Origin: Castor canadensis
Lineage: Eukaryota; Chordata; Mammalia; Rodentia; Castoridae
Assembly (NCBI RefSeq): GCF_047511655.1
Contig: NC_133392.1
Coordinates: forward strand, 19,358,001-19,422,000
Length of the DNA: 64,000 bases
Reading direction: 5' to 3'
Shown here: in pieces, positions 36,020 to 47,044 of the stretch
How the letters are laid out: each line of letters starts with the position of its first letter
Position numbering within the stretch: position 1 is the first letter of the stretch
Position numbers and translations under genes: made by a program
The notes under the pieces: model-generated
What the model was told of the DNA's origin: nothing
What the model saw: only the letters and a program-made list of their open reading frames with translations
Database searches by the model: none

Positions 36020-36185
36020 AACCTGAGTTTTAGAAAGGCATCTGGGTTAGATGCACAGTCTTGACCTTGAACAAGTCTCTCAAACTTCCTAAGCCTCAGC
36101 TTCTCCATCCGTAAGATAAGTGAGTGTACACTACATGGGCTTATTGTGAGTTTTAAGGCAGATAATGCAGTAACGGTGGCCAGCC
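36020..36185 (+). repeat. MIR SINE relic
   Basis: 'gcatctgggttagatgcacagtcttgaccttgaacaagtctctcaaacttcctaagcctcagcttctccatccgtaagata' is MIR in the sense direction, ending in 'ttattgtgagttttaaggcagataatgc'. Confidence 0.82.
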
Positions 36186-36189
36186 TAGG

Positions 36190-37200
36190 CTTGACCCTTA
36201 CATTTGTGGGGGAAGGATACAAGCAGGGACCCTTGGCCTGTGGCCCACTCCACTTTACCCTTCTTTCCCCTCAGCCCCCGCCACCTCATTTTGCACCAGC
36301 AGGATCTTGCACTGTCCAGTGTAGACATCCAGCCCCTGAAAACAACCCTTCCCCGTGGCCTGGAGTATTCAAACTAGCAACATGCTTGGGGATATGGAAT
36401 CAGGGAAGAAGCCTGCAAAGGAGGGCCATTTAGGCAGGGAATTCTAGGCCTCCAGGACTAGAGGAGAAACCCAGATGTTTTTGAGGGCCACAGACACCTC
36501 TAGGGGAGGGCACAGCAGGAGGAGAGCCAGAGCAGATCCTCCAAATTTCAGGGTCTATGTAAAGGGCTATAGCAGCCTAGGGTCAAGGACAATCCTGAAT
36601 AACAAAGTGTCCAGAGGACACATTGCTGATGCCAGCCCTGGTTAGAATTGTACCTCTGTTGTGGAGTTCATGCATTTCTGTACCCCAACCTTGAAGCCAA
36701 ATGCCATGGGAGGACCATGGCATTCCCTAAGGCAACACAGTGTTGGCAACAGTGTCCAGGGAAGTTGAAACCTTTCCTCAGAAGCACCTGCAGAGGGAAG
36801 GGCTGGGGTGGCATGGCGGTGGTGGGGGGGAGTATGGCAAACAGGTAAGCAGTAAGGGGTGGGTTGCGTTGAGAAGCTACAGTCAATGGTACTGGATCAG
36901 GTGGGTGAAGCTTTATCTCCCAACCCAGTCCTGGAACCAGGCAACATGGTGAATTTGTCATGTTCTCCTCCATTTCTCTCCCAGAGCATGACAACTCAGA
37001 GCTTACTTTTATGAGCAGCAGCCCTGGCTGCCACAGGCAGAGGCCACATCTAAGCAAGCAGGATCCTCTAGGGACAGGTGTAGGCATGTGCTAAGGATGG
37101 GAAAGGTTGAGTACTCCAGCTTCTCTTCCAGGACTCAAACCAGAGATCTACCAGAAAATGAGTTACTATCATTGGCCCAGGTGACTCTTGAGACACTTGA
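36190..37200. other. Unassigned, GC-richer DNA
   Basis: No gene or repeat recognised. A 139-codon minus frame (36668-37087) overlaps plus-strand frames and has no domain. It is one of the more GC-rich kilobases of the window. Confidence 0.4.
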
Positions 37201-37204
37201 ACCC

Positions 37205-37313
37205 ATTTGCTCCTATACACTTTTGCTCTCTCAACAGCCTTTTGGGTAGGGTGGCAGAGCATCCATCCCCATTTTATGGGTGAGAAACTGAGAACAAAGA
37301 GAATTAGCATTAC
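37205..37313 (-). repeat. MIR SINE relic, antisense, cut by a SINE
   Basis: 'ctctcaacagccttttgggtagggtggcagagcatccatccccattttatgggtgagaaactgagaac' is the complement of the MIR tail and core. It stops where the compound SINE starts. Confidence 0.7.
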
Positions 37314-37650
37314 TTTTTGGGGTGGGGAGTGGTACTAGGGTTTGAACCCAGGGCCTCAATCTTACTAGATAGGGGGCTCTACCTCTTGAGCCATGCCACC
37401 AGCCCTCTTTGCTCTGACTGTTTTGGAGCTAGAGTCTCACTTTTTGCCTGGGCGAGCCCAGACTACCATCTCCCTATTTTACACTTCCCGCCATAACTGG
37501 GATGACAGACACACACCACTGTGCCCAACTATTGGTTGAGATGGGGTCTTGAGAACTTCTTGCCTGAGCTGGCCTTGCACCACAATCCTCCAGATCTCAG
37601 CCTCCTGAGAAACTAGGATTACAGGCGTGAGTCACCAAAGCCCAGTTTCA
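37314..37650 (-). mobile_element. Compound ID/B1/B1 SINE, antisense
   Basis: The complement of an ID monomer ('tactagggtttgaacccagggcctcaatcttactagatagg...ccatgccaccagccc') is followed by two B1-like complements. One is 'ctagagtctcactttttgcctgggcgagcccagactacc...ggatgacag'; the other is 'gagatggggtcttgagaacttcttgcctgagctggccttgc...aactaggattacaggcgtgag'. Total about 335 bp, a trimeric SINE with the same architecture as 19326-19613. Confidence 0.85.
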
Positions 37651-37654
37651 TTAT

Positions 37655-39455
37655 TCACTTTTTGTCTTTTAAGCTTTGGAGTGAGTGGGTCTGAGTTCAA
37701 ATCCTCACTCTGGTACCAGGGCCTCTAACTAATTTGTGAGGCCCTTGGAAAGACCACGATCCATATTCTTCTTCAGGTCTCTTTTCCCCATAAAGCTGAG
37801 CACAGAGTTTGAGACATAGCAAACATTTGATGGATATTTGAAAACTAAGTTAAATAATATAAATGAGAAGGATAAAAGAAAGATCAATCCACAAAACCCG
37901 CAATACCTTCATCCATCAATGTTCCATCAGTCAAGAAGCCAGGTGGATGAGTAACATCAGGAAACACTACTTCTGGAGTCCCAATTCCTTCCAGTATGGA
38001 CTCTCATATGTCAGCCCTCATTCAAGCTCCAGAAGATTGGAGCGCTGGTGGAAGAAAACTTGAAAAGAATCTAGAAATATAGTTCATATTAAATGACACA
38101 TTTTCAAAAGTCATCAAACTAAATTTGAACCATATAGTAGACCACATGAATAAAATACATTTTCATGCAAGTATATAGATATAGATAGATAGATACAGTT
38201 TCCTTGGTCTATGTGACAGCCCCTTAGGATGCACTTTATAACAGGGGAGCTATTTTCAGACACATGTTAAGAAATCCAGTCTCTGCTGAGGACCTTGGCG
38301 TGCGTCTTGGTGCTCAGAGGCCTGGGTGGGCCTTCCCATTGGCGCCGAAGTGATCTGGGCACTGCCTCCCATTTTCCTCATTCAGAGCAAGGCTAGGATT
38401 CTAAGCCAGGAAAAAGTTCCCAGAAAAGAGATGGGTCATGCAGGACGAGGGCCAGAAAACAAGAGTAAAGATCAAGTATTTAAAGGAATCTGGGGAATGA
38501 AATGACTTTGTTTTCACAACAAATTAATTTAGAGAGCACACACATTCATTCTCCTCCAAGCCTGCTTTGGAGAAATGTCCTTATTAGCTCTGGCAAATGA
38601 TAACCAGAATGACACACAAGTGATTCCAGTGTGATCCACGTCCCTGGTGAATCTTGCCAGTTTGGAGCAAGACTCAGCAAAGGTGAGAAGAAGATCAGAA
38701 AGGAAAGGAGGAGGAGAAGTTCTTGTACTTGTCCGTAAGTTAAAGGAGTTGATCTGAGAGAAGGAGAGGAAATAGTGGTTACTGGAGCTGGGAAGGGTGA
38801 GGGAGGTGGGGACAGAGAAGGCTGGTTGATGGGTACAAAAATATAGTTAGATAAAAGTCTTAAGCTCTGGTGCTCCACAGCACTGTAGGGTAACTATAGT
38901 TGACAACAATTTAGTGTATATTTCAAAATAGGCAGAAGAGAGGATTCTGAATGTTCCCAATACAAAGAACTAAAAACATTTGGAGTGACAGATTTGCTTA
39001 TTATACTGATTTGATTATTCATTACAAATTATACACATACATCAAAATATCACATTGTACACCCATAAATATGTACAATTATTATGGGTCAATTTTAAAA
39101 TACTCAATGAAAAGAAAAGGAGCCAAATCCCATCCAGTTAAAAAGGACCCTGTCCCCATATAATTTTACTAAATGCCCTAGGGGGTCTCCTTACACATGA
39201 GCCTGCTGGGTTCCACCCTGGACTTCAAGCCAACGGCCCCTCTCCTGGAGCTACCCTCCCCACTTTGCAGCAGTCACCAGCATCTGAAGTATCTGATTGG
39301 GATGGTGTGTAGTTTGCAGGACAGGCTTTCTGCCCATAGTAGACTTCAGGGTCCCAAATTCTGCCATAACCCTTGCTACCCCAACACAGAGCATCCCTCA
39401 AACCAATCAACCATGACTTTGGTCTATGCTTCTTCTTCAATGGAACTTTTAGATC
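37655..39455. other. Unassigned DNA with short ATAG run
   Basis: No gene recognised. A short (ATAGAT)n-like run lies at 38170-38197. A possible L2-like remnant lies near 37.79-37.85 kb. Around 38.55-38.9 kb a 110-codon minus frame is probably chance. Confidence 0.4.
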
Positions 39456-39456
39456 A

Positions 39457-39500
<44 letters not shown>
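39457..39500. repeat. (CA)n microsatellite
   Basis: About 22 uninterrupted CA dinucleotides. Confidence 0.98.
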
Positions 39501-39502
<2 letters not shown>

Positions 39503-39639
39503 CCCCCAAAAATACTAAGATTGGATATTGGAGAGCAACAGAACTTGAGAGAAGGTGGAAGGAAAAAAGGAGGAAGAAATTCAAAAAGGAAGGAGGGAAG
39601 CAGGCAGGGAGAGGAAGAACAGGACATTTCTTGGGCATC

Positions 39640-39765
39640 CTCCTACCAAATCCATGAGGTAGGCCATTTTATGGCAAATTTTATAACAAGACGGCTAAAG
39701 CCCAGAGAGATGAAGTAATGACCAAGATTGCACTAATGAAGGCCACCAGACCTGGCAGATTAACC
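39640..39765 (-). repeat. MIR SINE relic, antisense
   Basis: 'aaatccatgaggtaggccattttatggcaaattttataacaagacggctaaagcccagagagatgaagtaatgaccaagattgcac' fits the complement of a MIR. Diverged. Confidence 0.6.
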
Positions 39766-40520
39766 CATGAACACTGCCCCCAGCTCCATGTCTTGCACAT
39801 TTTCTGGAGAGTCAAAAGTTAATTTGTTTCTGGAATTATTACAAATTGGCAAATTTCCTGGGAATGCAAAAATCATAAAACCCAATGGAGTAATTCCAAA
39901 CTATCATGCTTGCTCTTACATGTACACCCTATCTAGGCCCAAAAGGACGGTATTTGGTAGATCATTGTCACAATAAGGATAGGCAGACAGGGAAGTCCTG
40001 GGCTGTGTGTCATATCACAGACTTTAGTACATCTGGACAAGACCAAACCTTCCTAGGAAGACTTGTTTTTCTCTCCCTTTCAGTAACTCATGGAGGGGAA
40101 AGGATGCTGCAAGTAGTCTTGGGATACCATACAGACCTGATTTAGGTTTCACAACTAACCTCCACAGGAATAATTAAAACTCTGAGTCCCCAGTTGCTGC
40201 CCTCATGTCATTTGATTAGATATGATTGATGACAGATTCACACACATTGTTTCATTTTAAGATCTGTCTGTATCTCTGTAGATATAACATCTATGCCTCA
40301 TAAGTGTGTGTATGTAAATAGATATAGGTATTAAAATAAAACAAAACAAATTTCTCATTGGGATGTCTCTATCTTGCTGACTTCTTAAGTATGTGTTTGG
40401 TCTGCCTACTGACTAGTACCATATATGTGAAAGAGTCTTCTCAGAATCTTACAGAGGAATCAGGGTAATAGAAGACTTGGGTAGGCACTATTTAAATTTG
40501 GGATATTGTGAATCCAGTGG

Positions 40521-40647
40521 TACCTTATGTATTGTGCAGCCATTAATTAAGCCCCGCTGCATCTGCTGTCTGGTGTCCTATTGGCTAGCCTGCAGAGCTG
40601 CAGAGGCCTATGACAAAAGCCTTGACCTGTGTCCTCTGAAATCTAGC
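40521..40647 (+). repeat. Inverted repeat, left arm
   Basis: This arm pairs with the reverse complement of 41601-41705. Matching blocks include 'cagccattaattaag', 'ctgctgtctg', 'gtcctattggcta', 'acaaaagccttgacct' and 'gtcctctgaaatctagc'. The left arm carries about 25 extra bases (near 40588-40612). Ungapped identity is roughly 88% by eye. Confidence 0.88.
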
Positions 40648-41600
40648 TGAACTAAATCCTCTGGACTAAATCAGTGTTTAATCCATCTCATCATGAACTC
40701 CTGTCTTCTTCATAGAGAAGAATGTGTGGCCTGAAAAAGCCTTTGTGTCTTCCTTTTCCCTTTGGAAGCCATGTTATATTTACACGAAGGCAAGGTACTC
40801 TTGAGTCCCCTCTCAGAAACCAGCTCATTAATTCTCATTTCTGAGAAAGCCTAGTCAGAGGCACTGTCAAGTACAAAGACAGAGGACATCAACAGTGCTC
40901 CTACCTTCTCCACAGTGGAGCTGAGGAGCTCGCACCTTGTTCTTTTGACTTACCAGGAATTGTTTCTATGATTGAAAAGCATTTTATTTGTGATATTCCA
41001 GGGCCCCTTAGAGTCACATACTCTGACCATCTACAAATGTCATTTTCCTACTAAAAGACTCCTGTGCTATGATTTTGGCATGAACTGGAGAGAAATCATT
41101 AAGATGAGTACATCATGATGGTTTTCTGTTAATGAGCTGCGGGGTTCTGTTCCTAGAATGTCCATTCTTAATTCCAAGTGTATTACTTGAATTCATCACT
41201 TTCTCTATAATAAGAACCTTCCTCTCATTGCTCTTTTTTCTTAGGTGGATTCACAGCCCATAAATTCAGCCTTTTAGATAAAGGAAATGATTCCTTCACA
41301 GTTTCCCCCCCCCCATTATCTCCCCTGCCCCACCCACACCCACCTGGTACCTTAAGGAGATAAACATGTGGACATTGAAATGGAGGAGTCAGTGAGAGAA
41401 GGCAGGTGTGTGACAGGTATATCTAGTGTAGAAGAGAAGGAGCACTTTATATGGTCCAGATATAGAATCTAAAAGGGGACACAGGTAGGAACACAACTGT
41501 CAACTCAAGCCAGGTGATGGGGAGGCTAAAAAAAAAAAAACACAATCAATAGGATTTGAGATGAGAAAAGAACTGAAGAAGAATTGACTGATCAATGCCG
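40648..41600. other. Spacer between inverted-repeat arms
   Basis: About 950 bp with no gene or recognised repeat. It includes a C-run near 41306-41315 and a 13-base A-run near 41528. Confidence 0.5.
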
Positions 41601-41705
41601 GCTAGATTTCAGAGGACATAGGTCAAGGCTTTTGTTGTAGCCAATAGGACAACAGACAGCAGACATGAGGAGGTCTTAATTAATGGCTGTACAATGCATA
41701 ATGTA
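41601..41705 (-). repeat. Inverted repeat, right arm
   Basis: Reverse-complement partner of 40521-40647. Similarity fades beyond 41705 and before 41601. The family is not recognised. Confidence 0.88.
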
Positions 41706-42041
41706 GGACTAACTCACAACACTGCCCACCCTAAAGATTCTCACCTCAGAATGAAGATGAGTTGTATCTTCGGAGGAGTGCTTTGGTGTTGCTATTCTGT
41801 GAGCAATGCCTGGGGACCTAAGGCCACCCTCTGAGGGAGCACAAAGCAAGGCCTAATGTCAGAGTTCAGTCTGGCTCCCCATGACCTCTTGTCAAATATC
41901 TGACTTCCTTAGACTTAACAACTTCCCCATACTACCTGACAGCGTTCTCCTGGAATCTGTACTTCTTTACCTAACTTAAAACCATGTGTTTGCTTGTGCT
42001 TGCATTTGTATTTTTCTAATTAAGACTATAGTGGAACTGAG

Positions 42042-42430
42042 TGCTAGGACTAAATTGTGCCCTACCCCCCACCCAAATTCATATATTGAAGTCCTCATCT
42101 CCAGTGTGTCTATATTTAGAAATATGGCCTTTAAGGAGTTAAGGTGAAATAAGGTCAAAAGGGCAGGATGCTAATCCAAGGTGACTGGTGATGACTTTAC
42201 AAGAAGAGAAAGATAAAGACCAAGGATGAATGTACGCAAAAATAAGGTCATGTGCAGACATAGAGAGGAGCAGCCACGTGCAAGTCAAGAAGAGAAGTAT
42301 CAGAGGAAAGTAGATCTGCCAATGTCTTGATCATGGATTCCCAGTCTTATAACAGTGAGAAGACAAGTTTCTGTTGTGTAAAGCACCCAACCATGGTATT
42401 TTGTTACAGCTGCCCTAGCAAACTAGCACA
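42042..42430 (+). mobile_element. Solo LTR, MLT1/MaLR type
   Basis: A TG...CA element of about 390 bp. It opens 'tgctaggactaaattgtgccct...acccaaattcatatattgaagtcc'. It continues 'ggtgactggtgatgactttacaagaagag' and closes 'tttctgttgtgtaaagcacccaaccatggtattttgttacagctgccctagcaaactagcaca'. This is the MLT1-like order throughout. No internal region. Confidence 0.82.
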
Positions 42431-43295
42431 CACAGTGAGCCAGCAGGGAAGAGAGGAAAAGCAAGGGGTGGATCTGTGGTGGGAGCAGCCATGGGGAGCT
42501 GGCACCATTGCAAAAGGAAAGCATGTCCCCTACTTTTCACCCTCAGGCAATGGCATCTGTGGGATAAATTAGAACCCTTTGCCTAGGACCAGGGCCTGCT
42601 TCCCTGACTAGCTGCTCCAGACCAACCTCTTTCAGATAATGTGCACTTCCAGCTGAGCTGAACAAGGAGAGAGCTGCCAAACATAGCCCTCCCCCACAGC
42701 CCACACCAGGCTGCTCTTGTTTGTGAGGGGCCCCAAGCAGAAGAAGCCAGAATGAAAATGAGACTTGCAATTTTCCAGAATGGAAATGGGTGACAGGTGT
42801 AAGTAATGAGCCATTAGGATGAATAGGAAAGGCCAGCACAGTTCATCCCACAGAGGAAAGAGCAAAAGGAAGGTGCCTCTTTCAAAGGAATGGAAAGAAG
42901 CAAGGTCCCCATGAAACAAGAGGTAGAGCCAGCATCTTCCTCCAGGCTCTCCTGTGGCCAAAAGATAAGCTTGGGGATGTACCAAGAGCCATCTGGAGGC
43001 TCATAGCCCTCACCCAGACAGCCCTTCCAAAGGGTTTTGCTAAGGGAAATCAGTAAACTACAGCAAAAGGCACACTATATGGGGGAAAAAGCATTTAGAA
43101 TATCATATTTATATAGAAGGGCCCCAAAATGGATTCACCTCATCAAACAAAGTGGAAGTAAGTTAATACAAACAGTACTTTGTATTTCCATAGTAAACTG
43201 CTGTTCAGACATAAAAGTGACACTTAGAAATATAAAATAATGTGTACGGTATAAATTAAGTTTAAAAAAAATCTACTGTCTATACATTGAGTATT
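42431..43295. other. Unassigned non-coding DNA
   Basis: No gene or repeat recognised. Minus frames of 98 and 117 codons (42543-42839, 42632-42985) overlap each other in different frames without domains. Confidence 0.4.
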
Positions 43296-43299
43296 TATG

Positions 43300-43490
43300 A
43301 TTATCTCAGTGCTATCTTACTAATTATTCATGCATTATTTCTTTCCATCCTCACGGGACCCCTGGGTAGGAAGGATGCTGTTCTGGCCACAATTGTACAG
43401 ATGAGAACATTAAAACAAAGTTCTTCAGGAATTTTCTTTAGTTCCACAGTTAATAGAGCCAAAATTCAAAGCTAAGAAGATCTCTGTATT
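43300..43490 (-). repeat. MIR SINE relic, antisense
   Basis: 'attatttctttccatcctcacgggacccctgggtagg', 'tgtacagatgagaacattaaaacaaagttcttcag' and 'ccacagttaatagagccaaaattcaaagc' in MIR complement order. Confidence 0.72.
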
Positions 43491-43689
43491 CAACAACTCC
43501 TTGACCTAGAGGATAACAAGCAAAGGTAAAAATCACATGTGTTTATGGACTCAGGGAGGAACAATGATGTGGATGGCTTTTAAATTGTTACTTTAGTTAC
43601 CTTTATGTTATAATGTAAGTCCAAGTAAATATATAAATAACAAATGAATAAAGTATATTTGGTTCAATACAATTTCACCTCCTACATAC

Positions 43690-43835
43690 TTGAAGATCCT
43701 TCTCTCCAGTGTTCCCATTTCACAGTTAGTGAAGCTAAGGCAGCAGATTGAGATATTTACCCCAAGGTCAGCAATCAGCTGGTACCAGAACCAGGACTGA
43801 ATACATATTTCCTATTCCCAAGTTTAAGGACACTT
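43690..43835 (-). repeat. MIR SINE relic, antisense
   Basis: 'cccatttcacagttagtgaagctaaggcagcagattgag...accccaaggtcagcaatcagctggtaccagaaccaggactgaatac' is the complement of MIR core and B-box side. Confidence 0.78.
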
Positions 43836-44059
43836 TTCAGCATATTCTACTGCCCTTCACTGCTTCAAGGATTTCCCAGCCCTCATCAAAGAAACCCAGC
43901 ATCATAGAGGAAGAGAATAAATTTACCAGGACAAAGGAAGTGAAAGTTTATCTAAAGTTTTAATGAATCAGTCAGCATTACAACAGGCTCTTTTCTTTTC
44001 AGATTTAGCAAGATCTTTCTTCTCAAAATGAGATCCCTTTAAGATAGCTAAAAATTGTA

Positions 44060-44182
44060 TGCATGTCTGGGCATGGTGGTACACACTCATAATCCCAGCT
44101 CCATCAGAAGCAGAGATGTGAGGATCAAGGATTGTCTTCAGCCCAGGCAAAAGACAGTGAGACCTTATCATATGAAACAAGC
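44060..44182 (+). mobile_element. B1-like SINE monomer
   Basis: 'ctgggcatggtggtacacactcataatcccagctcc...tgtgaggatcaagg...cagcccaggcaaaagacagtgagacc' is a B1/7SL-derived body. It is followed at once by a U6 pseudogene rather than by the usual ID half. Confidence 0.8.
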
Positions 44183-44186
44183 TAGG

Positions 44187-44276
44187 GTGCTCACTTTGGC
44201 AACACAGAGCAGATTAACATGGCCCCTGAGCAAGGATGACACAAATTTGTGAAGCAAATTTTTATATTCCCTTTTT
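44187..44276 (+). ncRNA. U6 snRNA pseudogene, internally deleted
   Basis: The start 'gtgctcactttggcaacac' matches the U6 5' stem-loop. 'agagcagattaacatggcccctgagcaaggatgacac' matches the ACAGAGA-region and internal-stem segment, and 'aaatttgtgaagc' the 3' part, ending in a T-run. About 20 bases between the 5' stem and the ACAGAG segment are missing. Several substitutions mark it as a processed U6 pseudogene, not an expressed gene. Confidence 0.88.
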
Positions 44277-44329
44277 ATATATTGGTGTCTGATTTTATAA
44301 TAAAACTTTGCTACCAAAAATAAAACAAA

Positions 44330-44545
44330 AAATAAGCTGATAATGTTGGTACACAACTGTAATACTAGTTAGGCAGTCAAAAGTGTGAGATTCTATCTGA
44401 ATAAAAACTAAAACAAAACAAGTTAGCAAAACCCCATCTCAACCAACAAACTGGGCATGGTAGTTTGCATTTGTAATATCAGCTACTGGGGGTCATAGGT
44501 AGGATCGTGGTCCAAGGCTGGCCAGCCAGCACACCCAAACTATTA
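44330..44545 (+). mobile_element. Two B1-like monomers with A-rich linkers
   Basis: The first is a diverged monomer ('ataatgttggtacacaactgtaatactagttaggcag...tgtgagattctatctgaataaaaac'). The second is 'gggcatggtagtttgcatttgtaatatcagctactggggg...aggatcgtggtccaaggctggcc'. Together with 44060-44182 they flank the U6 pseudogene. Confidence 0.7.
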
Positions 44546-44949
44546 AATAAAGTTTTTTCCATAGATGAAAAATGATACTAGACATACATATCACTAAACA
44601 ACTAAATGGAAGAAGAAGAAAGAGGAGAACACTACAAAAACAAAGACTAGCTAAGAGAGGTATTCCTTCATTTCAAATTTCCTTAAAAGATAACTATAAA
44701 ATAATCAGCTTATTTTGTCAATATTATATGCATTTATCAAATATAAACTAAAATGTATGGCAACAGTAACACAAAAGCATAGGATAAAATGGAATTATAT
44801 TGTTGTAAAGTTCTTATACTATATATGAATTGATACAAATTTATTTGAAAGTAGACTGTGAAAAAATATATATATTGTGAATCCTAAAGCAATTACCAAA
44901 AAAGTAAAATGGAAAAAGTATAACTAATATCCAATAGCATGGAAAATAT

Positions 44950-45300
44950 GGAACCAAAATCCACTTGTGAAAGAGGCTGTCCTTCCTCCAATGATTGCTT
45001 TGGGCACCTTTGTTGAAAATCAGATGGCCATAGCTACATGGGCTTAGGTCTGGGTCACTCATTTTCTTTCATTGGTCACCGTGTCTGCACGTTAAGCAAA
45101 ATAAGCCAGACTCAAACACATATCATGTGATTTCTCTCAGATATGGAATATAAAGGAAAAAAGACATGAAAGAATAAGGAGGTGAGTAACAGGAGTAAAT
45201 ATGATCAAATCACCTTATAGACTGTGTGAAAAATGTCATAATGAAACCCATTATTTTGTACAAGTAAGCACTAATGAAAAAGACATGCATAGGTTAAAGG
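44950..45300 (+). mobile_element. Short L1 with inverted 5' part (twin-primed)
   Basis: 44950-45090 is antisense L1 ORF2 ('gtgaaagaggctgtccttcctcc...tgctttgggcacctttgttgaaaatcagatggcc...tcattggtcaccgtgtctgc'), corresponding to about 16.69-16.81 kb. 45091-45300 is sense L1 ORF2 end and 3' UTR ('gttaagcaaaataagccagactcaaac...gtgatttctctcagatatgg...aaatgtcataatgaaaccc'). Inverted 5' piece followed by a sense 3' piece is the classic twin-priming layout. Confidence 0.75.
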
Positions 45301-45884
45301 AAGGATGATAAAATACTAATCAGAAGAAAACTGAACTGTTGCAACAATACTAGACAAAGTTGAATTCAAATGAGCACTAATATCAGGGATAAGAAGGGTT
45401 CACCACACAGTAATAAAAGGGTCATTCCATCAAGAAAACATAATGATCTTAAGTATATATCTCTAACAATGAGCTTCAAATTACATGAAATACTAAAATA
45501 GACAAGCCTACAATTAGAGTACTGACAATGTCAACACTTTCCTACTGTTAATGCAAAAAACAAATAGCAGGACCAAGAAGCCTCTATAAGAACTTGACTA
45601 ATAGTTTCAACCAACTTGACCTAATTGGCATTGACAGAACCCTACACCCAAAAGCAGCAGGAGACATATTCTCCAAGCAATAGGACATTCACCGAAATAC
45701 CTGGATCATAACACAAACCTCAGCCAATATGGAAAGATTCAGATTATACAAGAACATTTCTGACCACATGGTGTTACTAGAAACAATAAGAAGATACCTG
45801 AAAAGTACCCAAATATTTTTTTTGAAAATTAAGCAACATGCTTCTAATAGCCCAAAGATCAAAGAAAAAATTATAAGAATTGGA

Positions 45885-45966
45885 ATTAGAAAGAATTGGA
45901 ATTATAAGAATTGGAATTAGAAAGAATTGGAATTAGAAATAATTGGAATTATAAGAATTGGAATTT
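45885..45966. repeat. AATTGGAATTA-based short tandem repeat
   Basis: Alternating units aattggaattagaaag and aattggaattataag repeat about five times, with one small variant. It lies within ancient L1 sequence. Confidence 0.93.
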
Positions 45967-46289
45967 TGTGTAAATGAAAATAGAATCCCTCATACAAAAA
46001 TTTATGAGAGACCATTAAAGCATTGCTTGGAGGGAACATTATAAAATTATATAATTGTATTACTTTAAAAATAAGAATATCCAAGCTTACATCTTAGCAA
46101 ATTAGAAAGTTAACATGAAATTAAACCTAAATCAGGAAGGACGCAAACAATACAGAACAGAAAGTGCACCTCCCCCCAAAAAATAGAGAATATCATTGAA
46201 AAAAGTTATTTCCTTGAGCAGTTTAATAAAATTGATCAAAACTAAACTAATCTAAGAGAAAAGAGAGAAGACACAACTTAATATCAAGA

Positions 46290-46735
46290 ATTTGAAAGTT
46301 GTTGAATAATAGGGGAGCAGAGTGATAAAGACAAAGTAATGGGGGGATTAATCCAATTAAAGTATGATATGTACATGTATGAAATACCAAGGCAAAGCCC
46401 CTGTGAACTGTCAACATACATTCAAACAAATGAAGTACAGGAAGATAAAACAGGTCCAGTCCAGGGATTGGAACCAGTGGGAGGAAGAGGATAATTGGAG
46501 AGGCTAAAGGAGGGAAAATATGGTTCATGTACTTTGTACACAGGTATGAAAATAGAGCAGGGAAACCTATTGGAATTGTTCTAAGAAGGGGAAAGGGGGA
46601 TGAGGGAAAATGACGAAAGAAGTGAATCTAATTAAGATATACTATAAGCTCATGTGTAAATGTCACCATGAAACTTCCTTGTACAACTAATATATGCTAA
46701 TAAAAATCATAATAAAAAGAGGAACATCATCACAG
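46290..46735 (+). mobile_element. LINE-1 3' UTR insertion, sense
   Basis: It resembles the other older L1 3' UTRs in the window: 'ggggattaatccaattaaagtatgatatgtacatg', 'acctattggaattgttctaagaagggg', 'aagtgaatctaattaagatatactataag', 'gtcaccatgaaacttccttgtac'. It ends 'gctaataaaaatcataataaaaag'. Ancient L1 sequence flanks both sides. Confidence 0.75.
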
Positions 46736-46804
46736 ATAACAAGTTTTAAAAGATAATAAGGACATAATTTCATTCCAATAAATTCAATACTTAAGATAAA
46801 ATGG

Positions 46805-46998
46805 AAGCTAGGCATGACTGTAATCCCAAGTACTTGAGAGGTGAAGGTAGAAGGATTGTGAGTTTGAGGCCAACCTGGGCAAAGTTAAGAAGACCAAAAA
46901 ACAACATACAAACAAAAGGGATGTGAGCATGGCTCAAATAGAAGAGCACTTGCCTAGCATGTACAAGGCCTTGGATTCAAGTCTCAGTGTGGCAAAAA
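46805..46998 (+). mobile_element. B1+ID composite SINE
   Basis: The B1-like half is 'gctaggcatgactgtaatcccaagtacttgagaggtgaagg...gagtttgaggccaacctgggcaaag'. The ID half is 'gggatgtgagcatggctcaaatagaagagcacttgcctagcatgtacaaggccttggattcaagtctcag'. An A-tail follows. It lies just upstream of the NLRP retrocopy. Confidence 0.88.
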
Positions 46999-47044
46999 AA
47001 GAGGGAGTTGGGGAGTCACGAAAAATGAGAACTCCTAGAGCTCA

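Noticed and set aside
36668..37087. 139-codon minus-strand frame
   Set aside because: Moderate length in GC-rich DNA, overlaps plus-strand frames, no domain or signal recognised.
39197..39718. 173-codon plus-strand frame and opposite 137-codon frame
   Set aside because: Both cross the (CA)n microsatellite (TH and CV repeats), which lacks stops in several frames. No domain outside it.
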